This document shows positions 1-6,528 of a DNA stretch of 9,967 nt, in pieces. The stretch comes from an uncultured Ruminococcus sp. GTDB lineage: Bacteria > Bacillota > Clostridia > Oscillospirales > CAG-272. How positions within the stretch are numbered: position 1 is the stretch's first letter; the number at the start of each line of letters is the position of its first letter. The DNA lies in the NCBI GenBank assembly GCA_902766575.1, contig CACXED010000182.1:1-9967 (forward strand), in the 5' to 3' direction. A program made the translations under genes and the position numbers. The notes below the pieces were generated by a model, which was not told the DNA's origin, did not search any database, and saw only the letters and a list, made by a program, of their open reading frames with translations.

Positions 1-76
1 AAACGATAACGAGAGCTATGCAGAGCTGATCGGTGCCGTAGCGTCCGCTCATGAAGCGGCGCAGTTTTTCCATCAT
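1..76 (-). CDS. Small membrane protein of unknown function, N-terminal fragment (runs off the left edge)
   Basis: Only the first 25 codons are present, and the reading frame is open at the window edge. The visible peptide starts MMEKLRRFMSGRYGTDQLCI and then turns hydrophobic (ALVIV), so a basic cytoplasmic N-terminus appears to be entering a first membrane helix. Similar short starts (a basic stretch, then F-M-x-G-R-Y-G-x-D-Q-L, then a membrane helix) are familiar from small uncharacterised membrane proteins of Clostridia; this is recalled, not searched. The first ATG (76-74) is preferred over the second (73-71) because a GGAGG at 90-86 lies 9 bases upstream of it. A strong promoter (TTGAAA-17-TATAAT) sits just upstream, divergent from the Mrp gene. 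No function can be assigned. Confidence 0.6.
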   Translation of the reverse strand, partial: MMEKLRRFMSGRYGTDQLCIALVIV

Positions 77-118
77 TAAGGTTTTCCTCCCGAAAAATAA
101 AAAATAAATATTGACGGT

Positions 119-147
119 ATTATACCCCTAAAAAAAGTGGTTTTCAA
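119..147 (-). promoter_or_regulatory. Sigma-A promoter of the left-edge membrane protein gene
   Basis: Read on the minus strand, a -35 box TTGAAA (147-142) is followed by exactly 17 bases and a consensus -10 box TATAAT (124-119). Transcription should start near 112, giving a leader of about 35 bases with the ribosome binding site at 90-86. The promoter is divergent from the Mrp promoter and has the same -35 hexamer. Confidence 0.75.
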
Positions 148-203
148 GTCGTTTTGTTAGACAAATCGTAAAAATAATATTAAAGTCAAAAAAGACTTGA
201 AAA
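141..203. repeat. 10-bp perfect inverted repeat holding both divergent -35 boxes
   Basis: TTTTCAAGTC at 141-150 is the exact reverse complement of GACTTGAAAA at 194-203, with 43 bases between the arms. Each arm contains the TTGAAA -35 box of the promoter pointing away from it. Within the spacer lies a smaller dyad, TTTGT-TAG-ACAAA (153-165), and an AAGTC at 183-187 that pairs with GACTT at 194-198. Six of the ten bases are explained by the shared -35 hexamer; the other four are not, so a regulator site is possible but unproven. Confidence 0.5.
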
Positions 204-225
204 AAGCACGGAAATGGTATATAAT
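197..225 (+). promoter_or_regulatory. Sigma-A promoter of the Mrp gene
   Basis: A -35 box TTGAAA (197-202) and a consensus -10 box TATAAT (220-225) are separated by 17 bases. The start of transcription should fall near 232, leaving a leader of about 24 bases that carries the ribosome binding site GAAAGGAG (241-248). There is no room for a riboswitch. The -10 box continues as TATAATAGAT, a form repeated at the methyltransferase promoter. Confidence 0.8.
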
Positions 226-255
226 AGATTGAGAAATTCAGAAAGGAGTTCAGCA

Positions 256-1128
256 ATGATTTATGATGATTCTGCCGAGAAGCCGCAGTCTGAGTGTACT
301 CACGACTGCTCGAGCTGCACGGCAAACTGTTCTTCAAAGGAAAAAGGCGAAAAAAAGAGCTTCCTCGAAAAGCCCCATGAGCTTTCAAACATCAAAAAGG
401 TCATCGGCGTGGTCAGCGGCAAGGGCGGCGTCGGAAAGTCGATAGTCACCTCTATGCTCTCGGTGCTGATGAACCGCCGCGGCTACACCTCCGCGATACT
501 CGACGCCGACGTCACCGGACCCTCGATACCCAAGGCGTTCGGAGTCAAGGGAGAGGTTACAGGCGACGGAGCCGGAGGTATCTTCCCGCTGGCGTCCAAG
601 ACCGGCATACGCATGATGAGCGTCAATCTGCTTCTCCCCGACGAGACCACTCCGGTAGTCTGGCGCGGACCGGTCATCGCCGGAACGGTCAAGCAGTTCT
701 GGACCGACGTTATCTGGGACGACGTGGACTTCATGTTCGTCGATATGCCGCCCGGAACCGGCGACGTGCCGCTGACCGTCTTCCAGTCTATCCCGCTCGA
801 CGGGATAATCATCGTCACCAGCCCGCAGGAGCTCGTCTCGATGATAGTCGCAAAGGCGGCTAAGATGGCTCAGATGATGAACATTCCGGTCGTGGGACTT
901 GTGGAGAATATGGCTTACTTCAAATGCCCCGACTGCGGCAGGGAGTACAAGCTCTACGGCGAGAGCCACATCTCCGAGGTCGCGGACACCTTTGGCTACG
1001 AGGTTCTCGCGCACATTCCGGTGGATCCGCGTCTCGCGTCGCTCTGCGACAAGGGCATGGTCGAGATGATGGACAACGACTATCTCGACAAGGCTGCGGA
1101 CAAGCTCGAAGCAATGCTCGGAAAATAA
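256..1128 (+). CDS. mrp: Mrp/NBP35-family P-loop ATPase, iron-sulfur cluster carrier
   Basis: This 290-residue protein belongs to the Mrp/ApbC/NBP35 family, cytoplasmic homodimeric ATPases that bind and transfer [4Fe-4S] clusters to apo-enzymes. The deviant Walker A motif GKGGVGKS (residues 55-62) has both signature lysines, ILDADVTGPS follows at 81-90, and FVDMPPGTGD (161-170) is the Walker B/switch region. CPDC at 224-227 is the conserved C-terminal CPxC pair that bridges a cluster between subunits. The N-terminus carries four cysteines, C14, C18, C21 and C25, resembling the extra cluster site of NBP35-like members. ATG at 256 is chosen because GAAAGGAG lies 7 bases upstream; the earlier in-frame ATG at 214 overlaps the promoter. 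The gene is a single transcription unit ending at the hairpin near 1151. Confidence 0.93.
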   Translation: MIYDDSAEKPQSECTHDCSSCTANCSSKEKGEKKSFLEKPHELSNIKKVIGVVSGKGGVGKSIVTSMLSVLMNRRGYTSAILDADVTGPSIPKAFGVKGEVTGDGAGGIFPLASKTGIRMMSVNLLLPDETTPVVWRGPVIAGTVKQFWTDVIWDDVDFMFVDMPPGTGDVPLTVFQSIPLDGIIIVTSPQELVSMIVAKAAKMAQMMNIPVVGLVENMAYFKCPDCGREYKLYGESHISEVADTFGYEVLAHIPVDPRLASLCDKGMVEMMDNDYLDKAADKLEAMLGK

Positions 1129-1150
1129 TACCGAAGTCGGAAAAGATCAG

Positions 1151-1176
1151 AAAAGCGGCGTTTCACGCCGCTTTTT
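1151..1176. terminator. Bidirectional rho-independent terminator between mrp and the GH95 gene
   Basis: AAAAGCGGCG (1151-1160) pairs perfectly with CGCCGCTTTT (1166-1175) around a 5-base loop, TTTCA. A T run follows on the plus strand and a T run also follows on the minus strand, so the element can end both converging transcripts. It lies 22 bases after the mrp stop and about 40 bases beyond the GH95 stop. No other gene is visible between 1129 and 1217. Confidence 0.85.
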
Positions 1177-1217
1177 GCTGTTCTGTATTGCTGACGTCCG
1201 ACCGGAGACCGGCAGCT

Positions 1218-3440
1218 TCACCGACCGTCGGAGCCCTCGAATACAAAGCTCTCGCCGGGAGCGAGTCTGACCTTCAGCTCTCTGCCGTTTACGGCGAGGA
1301 GCGTGTCGAGCGGCTGTCTTACCGCCTTTATCACACAGGAGACGACAGCTCCGCCGCTCCATTTTGCCGAGACCTCGGCTCCGCCGCGTGCGCGGAGGCC
1401 GTAAAAGCTGCCGTCGGGAAGCCACTCCGGGCAGGCGGGCAGCAGCTCGATTCTGCCGGAATGGGACTGCATCAGCATCTCGACGAACGCCGCAGTCGCT
1501 CCGAAGTTGCCGTCGATCTGGAACGGCGGGTGCGAGTCGAGCAGATTTTCTCTCGTCGAGCGGGTAAAGAGCTTCCTGATCATCGCCGAGACGCCCTCTC
1601 TGTCGCCGAGCCGCGCGAACAGCGCTATGAGCCACGCGCAGGACCAGCCGGTATGTCCTCCGCCGTTTGCGAGCCGACGCTCGAGCGACCTTTTTGCCGC
1701 GGCGAACAGCCCGGGAGTCTCCCTTGATATCGCGCAGCCGGGATAGAGCGCGAACAGGTGCGAGACGTGACGGTGTCCCGGCTCGGGCTCGTCGTAGTCC
1801 TCAAGCCACTCCATGAGCTGACCGTGCTTTCCGATCTTCAGCGGCGGCAGCTTTGAAAGCGCGTCCTCAGCCTCCCTTTTCTGCCCGGGATCGAGCCCGA
1901 GCAGACGCTCGGTCTCGATATAGAAGCCGAGCAGCCCGCCGATTATCTCAACGTCCATCGTAGGCGACAGGCAGAGCGAGACCGGCTTGCCGTCCTTGAA
2001 ATAGCGGTTCTCGGGCGAGGTCGACGGCCCGGAGAGCAATCTTCCCTCTCTGTCCTCGAACATATAGTCGAGGAAGAACCTCGCGCTGTCGTGTATGTAA
2101 CTGTACGCGGTGTTCCGGAGAAAATCGGTATCCCGGGTAAAGAGCCAGTGCTCCCACATCGTATAGCAGAGCCACGCTCCGCCGAGCGGCCAGAGTCCCC
2201 AGACTCCGTCAGCCGGAGCGGTAAAGCCGTAGATATCGGTCAGATGATGCAGAACCGTTCCCCGGCAGCGATAGTTCACCTGGGCGGTCTCGCGTCCGCT
2301 CTCGAGCAGATATCTGTTCATGAAGTCGAAAAGCGGCAGCGCGCACTCGCTGAGGTTAGCGCTCTCGGCGTGCCAGTAGTTCATCTGGAGATTGATGTTC
2401 GTGTGGTAATCCGAGTTCCACGGCGCTTCGGTATAGGTGTTCCAGACGCCCTGAAGATTTGCGGGCAGGCTTCCCGGACGGCTCGACGAGACGAGCAGAT
2501 AGCGTCCGAAGTCAAAATAGAGCGACAAAAGTCCCGGGTCGACCGCGTCGGGATCGTTTTTCAGCCGCTCGAGCCGCTTGTCGACCGACAGCTCCGAGAG
2601 CCTGTCCTCTCCGAACCCGATCCCGGCGCGCTCCATCAGCGACGAGAAATCCTTTACCGAGCGCGCTCTCAGCTCCTCATAGCCGAGAGTGGGAAATTCC
2701 GGCTCGGAGCCGACGCCGATCACGATAAATATGTCGGTCTGTCCGGCGTTTCTGACGGCGAGAGTCTCTCCCGACTGGCAGAGCTCGCCGTCTGTCTCGA
2801 CGCGCAGCTTTACGGTAAAGGGCTTGCCGCCGGACGCCGGATGAGCTCTCGCCGTCAGGATATTTCCGGATATTTCTATCGAATCGACTCCATAGCCGCC
2901 GATATCGAAATCGGCTCTCACCGGGCAGTCCCGAGTCGTCGTTCTGTGTCTTGAGTAGGAGATCGACGCCGAGTGCGCTCCGGTGAAGCGCTGACAGATC
3001 ACCCGGTCGGGATAGGACGCAAAGGTCTCCCGGCAGTAATCGCGCCCGCCCGCTCTGAACGTGACCCGTGAGATCCCCGAAAAAAGCTCAAGCTCCCGCC
3101 GGTAGTCGGAGTATTCCTCTATCCCGCAGTCGATCAGGATATCCCCGGCGGTCTCGTTGGATTTTATCCGGTGGAACGAGCCGGACAAAAGCTCGCCCGC
3201 AAGGTCGTCAGCCTTTGCGGGATCGGTGAGCAGCACTTCGCGCAGACGCTCGAGCTTATCCCGGAAGGAGGGATCGGCGGTATCGGGCTTTCCGCCGCTC
3301 CAGATGCTTTCGTGGGAGAGCTGTATGCACTCCCGTCCGACTCCGCCAAAGAGCATCGCGCCGGAAAAGCCGTTTCCGACCGGCGACGCCAGCTCCCATT
3401 CCTCCGCCGGAGAATCGAGAAACAGCACATGATCATTCAT
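1218..3440 (-). CDS. GH95-family glycoside hydrolase, probable intracellular alpha-L-fucosidase
   Basis: This 740-residue protein matches glycoside hydrolase family 95, inverting enzymes that remove alpha-1,2-linked L-fucose and in some members L-galactose. The layout is typical: an N-terminal beta domain (about 1-260), a linker, an (alpha/alpha)6 barrel (about 300-650) and a C-terminal beta domain. Recognisable blocks are PANLQGVWN (326-334), HTNINLQMNYWHAE (346-359), TSPEN (474-478), HRHVSHLFALYPG (556-568) and IDGNFG (642-647). By comparison with Bifidobacterium AfcA, N348 and N350 would activate the water, E477 would be the general acid and D643 a further acidic site. There is no signal peptide, so it should act in the cytoplasm on imported oligosaccharides. 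AAGGAG lies 10 bases before the ATG, and the start overlaps the stop of the CPBP gene by 8 bases. GH95 is confident; the exact sugar is inferred. Confidence 0.86.
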   Translation of the reverse strand: MNDHVLFLDSPAEEWELASPVGNGFSGAMLFGGVGRECIQLSHESIWSGGKPDTADPSFRDKLERLREVLLTDPAKADDLAGELLSGSFHRIKSNETAGDILIDCGIEEYSDYRRELELFSGISRVTFRAGGRDYCRETFASYPDRVICQRFTGAHSASISYSRHRTTTRDCPVRADFDIGGYGVDSIEISGNILTARAHPASGGKPFTVKLRVETDGELCQSGETLAVRNAGQTDIFIVIGVGSEPEFPTLGYEELRARSVKDFSSLMERAGIGFGEDRLSELSVDKRLERLKNDPDAVDPGLLSLYFDFGRYLLVSSSRPGSLPANLQGVWNTYTEAPWNSDYHTNINLQMNYWHAESANLSECALPLFDFMNRYLLESGRETAQVNYRCRGTVLHHLTDIYGFTAPADGVWGLWPLGGAWLCYTMWEHWLFTRDTDFLRNTAYSYIHDSARFFLDYMFEDREGRLLSGPSTSPENRYFKDGKPVSLCLSPTMDVEIIGGLLGFYIETERLLGLDPGQKREAEDALSKLPPLKIGKHGQLMEWLEDYDEPEPGHRHVSHLFALYPGCAISRETPGLFAAAKRSLERRLANGGGHTGWSCAWLIALFARLGDREGVSAMIRKLFTRSTRENLLDSHPPFQIDGNFGATAAFVEMLMQSHSGRIELLPACPEWLPDGSFYGLRARGGAEVSAKWSGGAVVSCVIKAVRQPLDTLLAVNGRELKVRLAPGESFVFEGSDGR

Positions 3441-4311
3441 CGGCTCCGCTCTCCTTTACAAAGAACTGTATCTTCTCGTCCGAATATCTTCCGATATAGA
3501 TAAGCAGCAGAAGCGAGATCGCGGCTCCGGCGAGCATTATCATGTAATAGGCTCCATCCGACAGCTCGCCGAATCGCTCTCCTATCACCGTGAACAGATT
3601 GAAGCCGAAATGCACGCAGATGCAGGCGGTCAGCGACTGATACTTGATCCTTATATAACAGAATATATATCCGAACAGCGCCGCGTAGCACATCTGGATG
3701 ATATTTCCGTGCACCATTCCGAATACCCACGAGGAGATCAGCATCGCCGCGAACATCGGCATCCCCTGACAGAGCCGCGAGTACATCAGCCCGCGGAAGG
3801 TTATCTCCTCCACGATCGGAGCGCAGACCAGCGTCGTCAGCAGCGTTATGACCGTCCCCGACTCGACAAAGACCTCATTGCTGACATTGTAGGACTCGAT
3901 CCAGCTCTCCGGAAAGGGTATGAAGCCCAGAAATACCGAAATGAACATATTCAGCGACATTCCGAACAGAATGAGGATCGGTATCTGCATCACCGGGAGC
4001 TTCGTTATGCCCATCTCGGCGAGCGGCTTTTTGCCCCTGATCCTGAATATGATGACAAAGGTCAGCACCGCGAGTATCCCGGCGGTGAGGGTTATGTGAA
4101 GCGAATATCTGTCGATTATCTCATAGACCCGGTCGGTGATCTCGTACATCACCGTTTCGTAGTCGAGCATATCGGCGTCGGTGTAGCCCGACGAGACGTA
4201 AAAGGTCGCGCCTATCGAGACCCAGTTGACCACTATGACCTGCCAGATAAAATAGATCGCGAAATACAGCAGCGCCTTTCCAAGCGCCTTTACAAAGCTC
4301 TTTAAGGACAT
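3433..4311 (-). CDS. CPBP-family intramembrane glutamic endopeptidase (CAAX/Abi protease family)
   Basis: This 292-residue multipass membrane protein has all CPBP (Rce1-like) motifs: EEITFR at 168-173 (EExxxR), FGMVH at 197-201 (FxxxH) and HFGFN at 234-238 (HxxxN). Hydrophobic stretches near 11-32, 72-90, 107-130, 152-167, 184-200, 206-220, 228-244 and 255-274 suggest about seven or eight membrane helices. In bacteria the family is linked to bacteriocin immunity, peptide maturation or regulated proteolysis; no substrate can be named here. A GGAG site lies 7 bases before the ATG. It is the first gene of a two-gene operon with the GH95 gene, and its final codons overlap that start. No bacteriocin-like precursor is visible in the window, so a self-immunity role is unsupported. 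Confidence 0.88.
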   Translation of the reverse strand: MSLKSFVKALGKALLYFAIYFIWQVIVVNWVSIGATFYVSSGYTDADMLDYETVMYEITDRVYEIIDRYSLHITLTAGILAVLTFVIIFRIRGKKPLAEMGITKLPVMQIPILILFGMSLNMFISVFLGFIPFPESWIESYNVSNEVFVESGTVITLLTTLVCAPIVEEITFRGLMYSRLCQGMPMFAAMLISSWVFGMVHGNIIQMCYAALFGYIFCYIRIKYQSLTACICVHFGFNLFTVIGERFGELSDGAYYMIMLAGAAISLLLLIYIGRYSDEKIQFFVKESGADE

Positions 4312-4353
4312 ATTATCACTCCAAGCAACATTTATTCAAGCAAAATCAAAGGA

Positions 4354-4359
4354 ATTATA
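4354..4359 (-). promoter_or_regulatory. -10 box of the CPBP-GH95 operon promoter
   Basis: On the minus strand a consensus TATAAT (4359-4354) is preceded by TGA. Transcription would start near 4347, about 36 bases before the CPBP ATG. No convincing -35 box stands at 16-18 bases; the best candidates are TTTATT or TGTTTA near 4377-4384. This suggests either a weak promoter or one needing an activator. A perfect TTTACA lies on the same strand at 4397-4392, but its 32-base distance is too long to serve as the -35. Confidence 0.5.
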
Positions 4360-4384
4360 TCACACGGCGGGACAAAAATAAACA

Positions 4385-4465
4385 GCTTTTTTGTAAACAT
4401 CGAGCTCCTTTGTCAGCCTTGGCGCGGGGAACGAAAAATTTACAAATAGCGTTTTACAAAAAAGC
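4385..4465. repeat. 13-bp perfect inverted repeat and three copies of TTTACAAA in a divergent promoter region
   Basis: GCTTTTTTGTAAA (4385-4397) is the exact reverse complement of TTTACAAAAAAGC (4453-4465), with 55 bases between the arms. The octamer TTTACAAA occurs three times: on plus at 4439-4446 and 4453-4460, and on minus at 4397-4390. The right arm contains the -35 box of the methyltransferase promoter. The element lies in the 203-base gap 4312-4514, which otherwise holds only the two divergent promoters and no gene that I can see. An operator for both operons is a reasonable inference but not shown. Confidence 0.5.
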
Positions 4466-4481
4466 CCGGCTGTGGTATAAT
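4453..4481 (+). promoter_or_regulatory. Sigma-A promoter of the methyltransferase operon, extended -10
   Basis: A -35 box TTTACA (4453-4458) and a consensus -10 box TATAAT (4476-4481) are spaced by 17 bases. The -10 is preceded by TGG (4473-4475), the extended -10 signature that strengthens promoters of Gram-positive bacteria. Transcription should start near 4488, leaving a leader of only about 27 bases. It continues as TATAATAGAT, like the mrp promoter. Confidence 0.82.
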
Positions 4482-4514
4482 AGATGCAATGATTCGAAAA
4501 ACAGCGAGGTAATC

Positions 4515-5708
4515 ATGGCAAACGAACAGACAGAAAAACTCTTTTCGGAAATACTCGACCGCCGGATACTCAAAAAGGCGGTATATTCAAAAGCCGCGGA
4601 CAAGGCTGTCACAAAGCTCGTGATCTCGCCCTTCCGCAGAGCCGACGGGAGTATCATGCTCTCGGCCGAAAGCTTCTGCGGCGACAATAAGGCGATACGG
4701 AAAAATCTCCCCTGCGATCCCGCCGAGCTCGTCCGTCCCGCGCTCGAGGGCTTCAGACAGGTCAATATCTTCACGACCGCCGGAGACCTCGAGCTGCGCC
4801 GCTCAAAGTCCGGCTCGGTGCATATCTCGGGAAAGCTCGCTCCCGACGCCGGAGAGGCTGAGGTCGCGTCCCACGACGAGCACAAAAATTATATCATCGA
4901 CCCCTCCCGCGACGCCGGCTTCCTCCGGGAGCTGGGGCTCGCCGACAGAAGCGGTCGGATCCACGACAAAAAGCAGGCGAAATTCCGTCAGATAAACCGC
5001 TTCCTCGAGATCATCCGCGACGTGGAATCGGAGCTTCCGTCCGACCGCCCGCCGGTGATCTGCGATCTCTGCTGCGGCAAGAGCTATCTGACCTTTGCGG
5101 TCTATTATTACTTCACGGCGCTGAAAAAGCGCGAAGTCAGGATGTACGGCGTCGATCTGAAAGCCGACGTCATTGAGTTCTGCAATGAAGCCGCCGCGCG
5201 TCAGGGCTTCTCACAGCTCAAATTCGTCTCCGGGAACATAAACGAGTATACTCCGCCCGAAAAGCCGGACATGGTGATCTCGCTCCACGCCTGCGACATA
5301 GCGACCGATATCGTGCTCTATAACGCGGTGCGCTGGGGAGCCGGAGTGATACTCTCCACGCCCTGCTGTCACCACGAGATGTCAAAGCAGCTCTCGCAGA
5401 AAAACGACAGCGCGCCGATGCGGGACGGGCTTTCATTCATCCTCGGCTGCTCGATGACAAAGCAGAAATTCTGCGACGCGGCGACCGACGCGCTGAGAGT
5501 CAAGCGGCTCTCGTCCTGCGGCTACGACGTTTCGACGCTCGAGCTGATCGACCCGGACGAAACTCCGAAAAATCTGATGATCCGCGCCGTCCTCGACCCG
5601 AAAAAGAGCGCTGAGACCTGCGCTCGCGAGCTTGAGGAATACCGCGGGATCTGCGCGGGTCTCGGAGTTGCGCCCTATCTCGACCGGCTTTTCAAAAATG
5701 AAGTCTGA
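4515..5708 (+). CDS. Class I SAM-dependent methyltransferase, PF13679 (Methyltransf_32)-like
   Basis: This 397-residue protein has a methyltransferase fold in its second half. Motif I is DLCCGKSYLTF (184-194), binding the SAM amino acid part; the acidic residue after strand 2 is D214 in YGVDLKAD; SLHACDIATD (256-265) and TPCCHHE (282-288) follow, and KNLMIRA (352-358) closes the domain. These blocks, especially GKSYLT and PCCHHE, resemble the PF13679 group that includes eukaryotic METTL25/GSTCD-type proteins and many uncharacterised bacterial members. An RNA substrate is plausible but not established. Residues 1-160 form a separate region I do not recognise. ATG at 4515 follows GAGG by 5 bases; the in-frame ATG at 4410 lies upstream of the promoter and is rejected. 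Its 3' end overlaps the next gene by 11 bases. The adjacent cysteines in both motifs (186-187, 284-285) are notable. Confidence 0.82.
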   Translation: MANEQTEKLFSEILDRRILKKAVYSKAADKAVTKLVISPFRRADGSIMLSAESFCGDNKAIRKNLPCDPAELVRPALEGFRQVNIFTTAGDLELRRSKSGSVHISGKLAPDAGEAEVASHDEHKNYIIDPSRDAGFLRELGLADRSGRIHDKKQAKFRQINRFLEIIRDVESELPSDRPPVICDLCCGKSYLTFAVYYYFTALKKREVRMYGVDLKADVIEFCNEAAARQGFSQLKFVSGNINEYTPPEKPDMVISLHACDIATDIVLYNAVRWGAGVILSTPCCHHEMSKQLSQKNDSAPMRDGLSFILGCSMTKQKFCDAATDALRVKRLSSCGYDVSTLELIDPDETPKNLMIRAVLDPKKSAETCARELEEYRGICAGLGVAPYLDRLFKNEV

Positions 5709-6528
5709 AAAAATCCTTAACCGCCTGACTGTCGCCGTTTCGGCGGCTGTGTGCCTGTATTACGGCGTGTATCTGATTCTCTGCCTTGCCGGAGTGGACT
5801 CGAGAGTGATGTCGCTTTTCGCGCTGGGAGTCATGGCTGTGGTCTCTCTGCCTCTGATATTCGCAAAAAAGCTGAAAAAGGCGCTCGGCAGAGGATTCAG
5901 AGCGGCGCAGGTGATCTTCACGTCGCTGCTCTGCGTCTATCTTGCGACGCTGATCGCGTTCTGGTGCTATATAGGCTTCGACTCGGCGAAAAACGCGGAG
6001 GGCTACGCGGTCGCGGCGTCTGCGCTCGGAGACACCGGAGCGGATACGCTGATAGTGGTATTCGGCTGCCGGACCAACGCCGACGGGCCGGGAAAAACGC
6101 TCGAGCTGCGGCTCGACGAGGCGGTCAAGCTGATGAACGCTCTGCCCGACGCGATCTGCGTCGTCAGCGGCGGTCAGGGCGCGAGCGAGCCGACCGCCGA
6201 ATCGACGGCGATGAAGAATTACCTCGTCGGACAGGGCGTCTCTCCCGAGCGCGTTATCGAGGAGCCCGACTCCCACACGACGAGCGAGAATGTCCGTTTC
6301 ACAAAAAAGCTCGTCGAGGAGCTCGGCATTGAACGCAGCCGGATAATCGGCGTCTCCACCGCCTTTCACCTGCCGAGGATAGAAGCGCTCGCAAGACGCT
6401 ACTGGCAGCCGATAGAGGTCTGCGCCGCTCCGTCTCCGAGCATGGCGCTCTATTTTGTCAGCATGGTGCGGGAATATCTGTCGTACATCAAGATGACCTT
6501 TTTCGACACGGCGGTATTCACCTTCTGA
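5698..6528 (+). CDS. DUF218 (YdcF/ElyC/SanA-like) membrane protein
   Basis: This 276-residue protein has three likely membrane helices (about 12-31, 37-55 and 71-92) followed by a DUF218 domain (about 116-265). Family marks are LIVVFGCR (118-125), SGGQG (157-161), E164/E168, the polar SHTTSENVRF run (192-201) and STAFHLPR (220-227). Members of this group (YdcF, ElyC, SanA) are envelope proteins linked to cell-wall precursor metabolism or barrier function; the biochemical reaction is not settled. The domain should lie outside the membrane if the N-terminus is cytoplasmic. The start at 5698 is inside the end of the methyltransferase gene and has no clear Shine-Dalgarno, so translation is probably coupled to it. 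It converges with the AraC gene across a 3-base gap with no strong terminator. Confidence 0.82.
   Translation: MKSEKILNRLTVAVSAAVCLYYGVYLILCLAGVDSRVMSLFALGVMAVVSLPLIFAKKLKKALGRGFRAAQVIFTSLLCVYLATLIAFWCYIGFDSAKNAEGYAVAASALGDTGADTLIVVFGCRTNADGPGKTLELRLDEAVKLMNALPDAICVVSGGQGASEPTAESTAMKNYLVGQGVSPERVIEEPDSHTTSENVRFTKKLVEELGIERSRIIGVSTAFHLPRIEALARRYWQPIEVCAAPSPSMALYFVSMVREYLSYIKMTFFDTAVFTF

Noticed and set aside
214..255. Longer N-terminus for Mrp starting at ATG 214
   Set aside because: The extra codons contain the -10 box TATAAT, so they lie upstream of the transcription start, and the ATG at 256 has a strong Shine-Dalgarno.
1185..1217. Possible second hairpin (GCTG...CAGC with CCGG repeats) after the GH95 stop
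   Set aside because: The pairing is interrupted and there is no T run; the clear terminator at 1151-1176 explains the end of both genes.
924..1727. Long plus-strand open frame crossing the mrp end and the antisense of GH95
   Set aside because: It overlaps two well-supported genes, is rich in Arg and other residues typical of off-frame GC-rich DNA, crosses a terminator and has no family motif.
2091..2954. 287-codon open frame antisense to the GH95 gene
   Set aside because: It has no ribosome binding site or recognisable motif, and the opposite strand encodes conserved GH95 catalytic blocks over the same bases.
3433..4311. CPBP gene as bacteriocin immunity or a phage-defence (Abi) system
   Set aside because: No precursor peptide, toxin, transporter or other defence gene is nearby, and the partner is a glycosidase; family membership alone does not show that role.
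4392..4397. TTTACA on the minus strand as the -35 box of the CPBP promoter
   Set aside because: It is 32 bases from the TATAAT at 4359-4354, far beyond the usual 16-18, and no alternative -10 lies at the right distance.
4410..4514. Longer N-terminus for the methyltransferase starting at ATG 4410
   Set aside because: The extension spans the -35 and -10 boxes of a near-consensus promoter, so it would not be transcribed from it; ATG 4515 has a GAGG 5 bases upstream.
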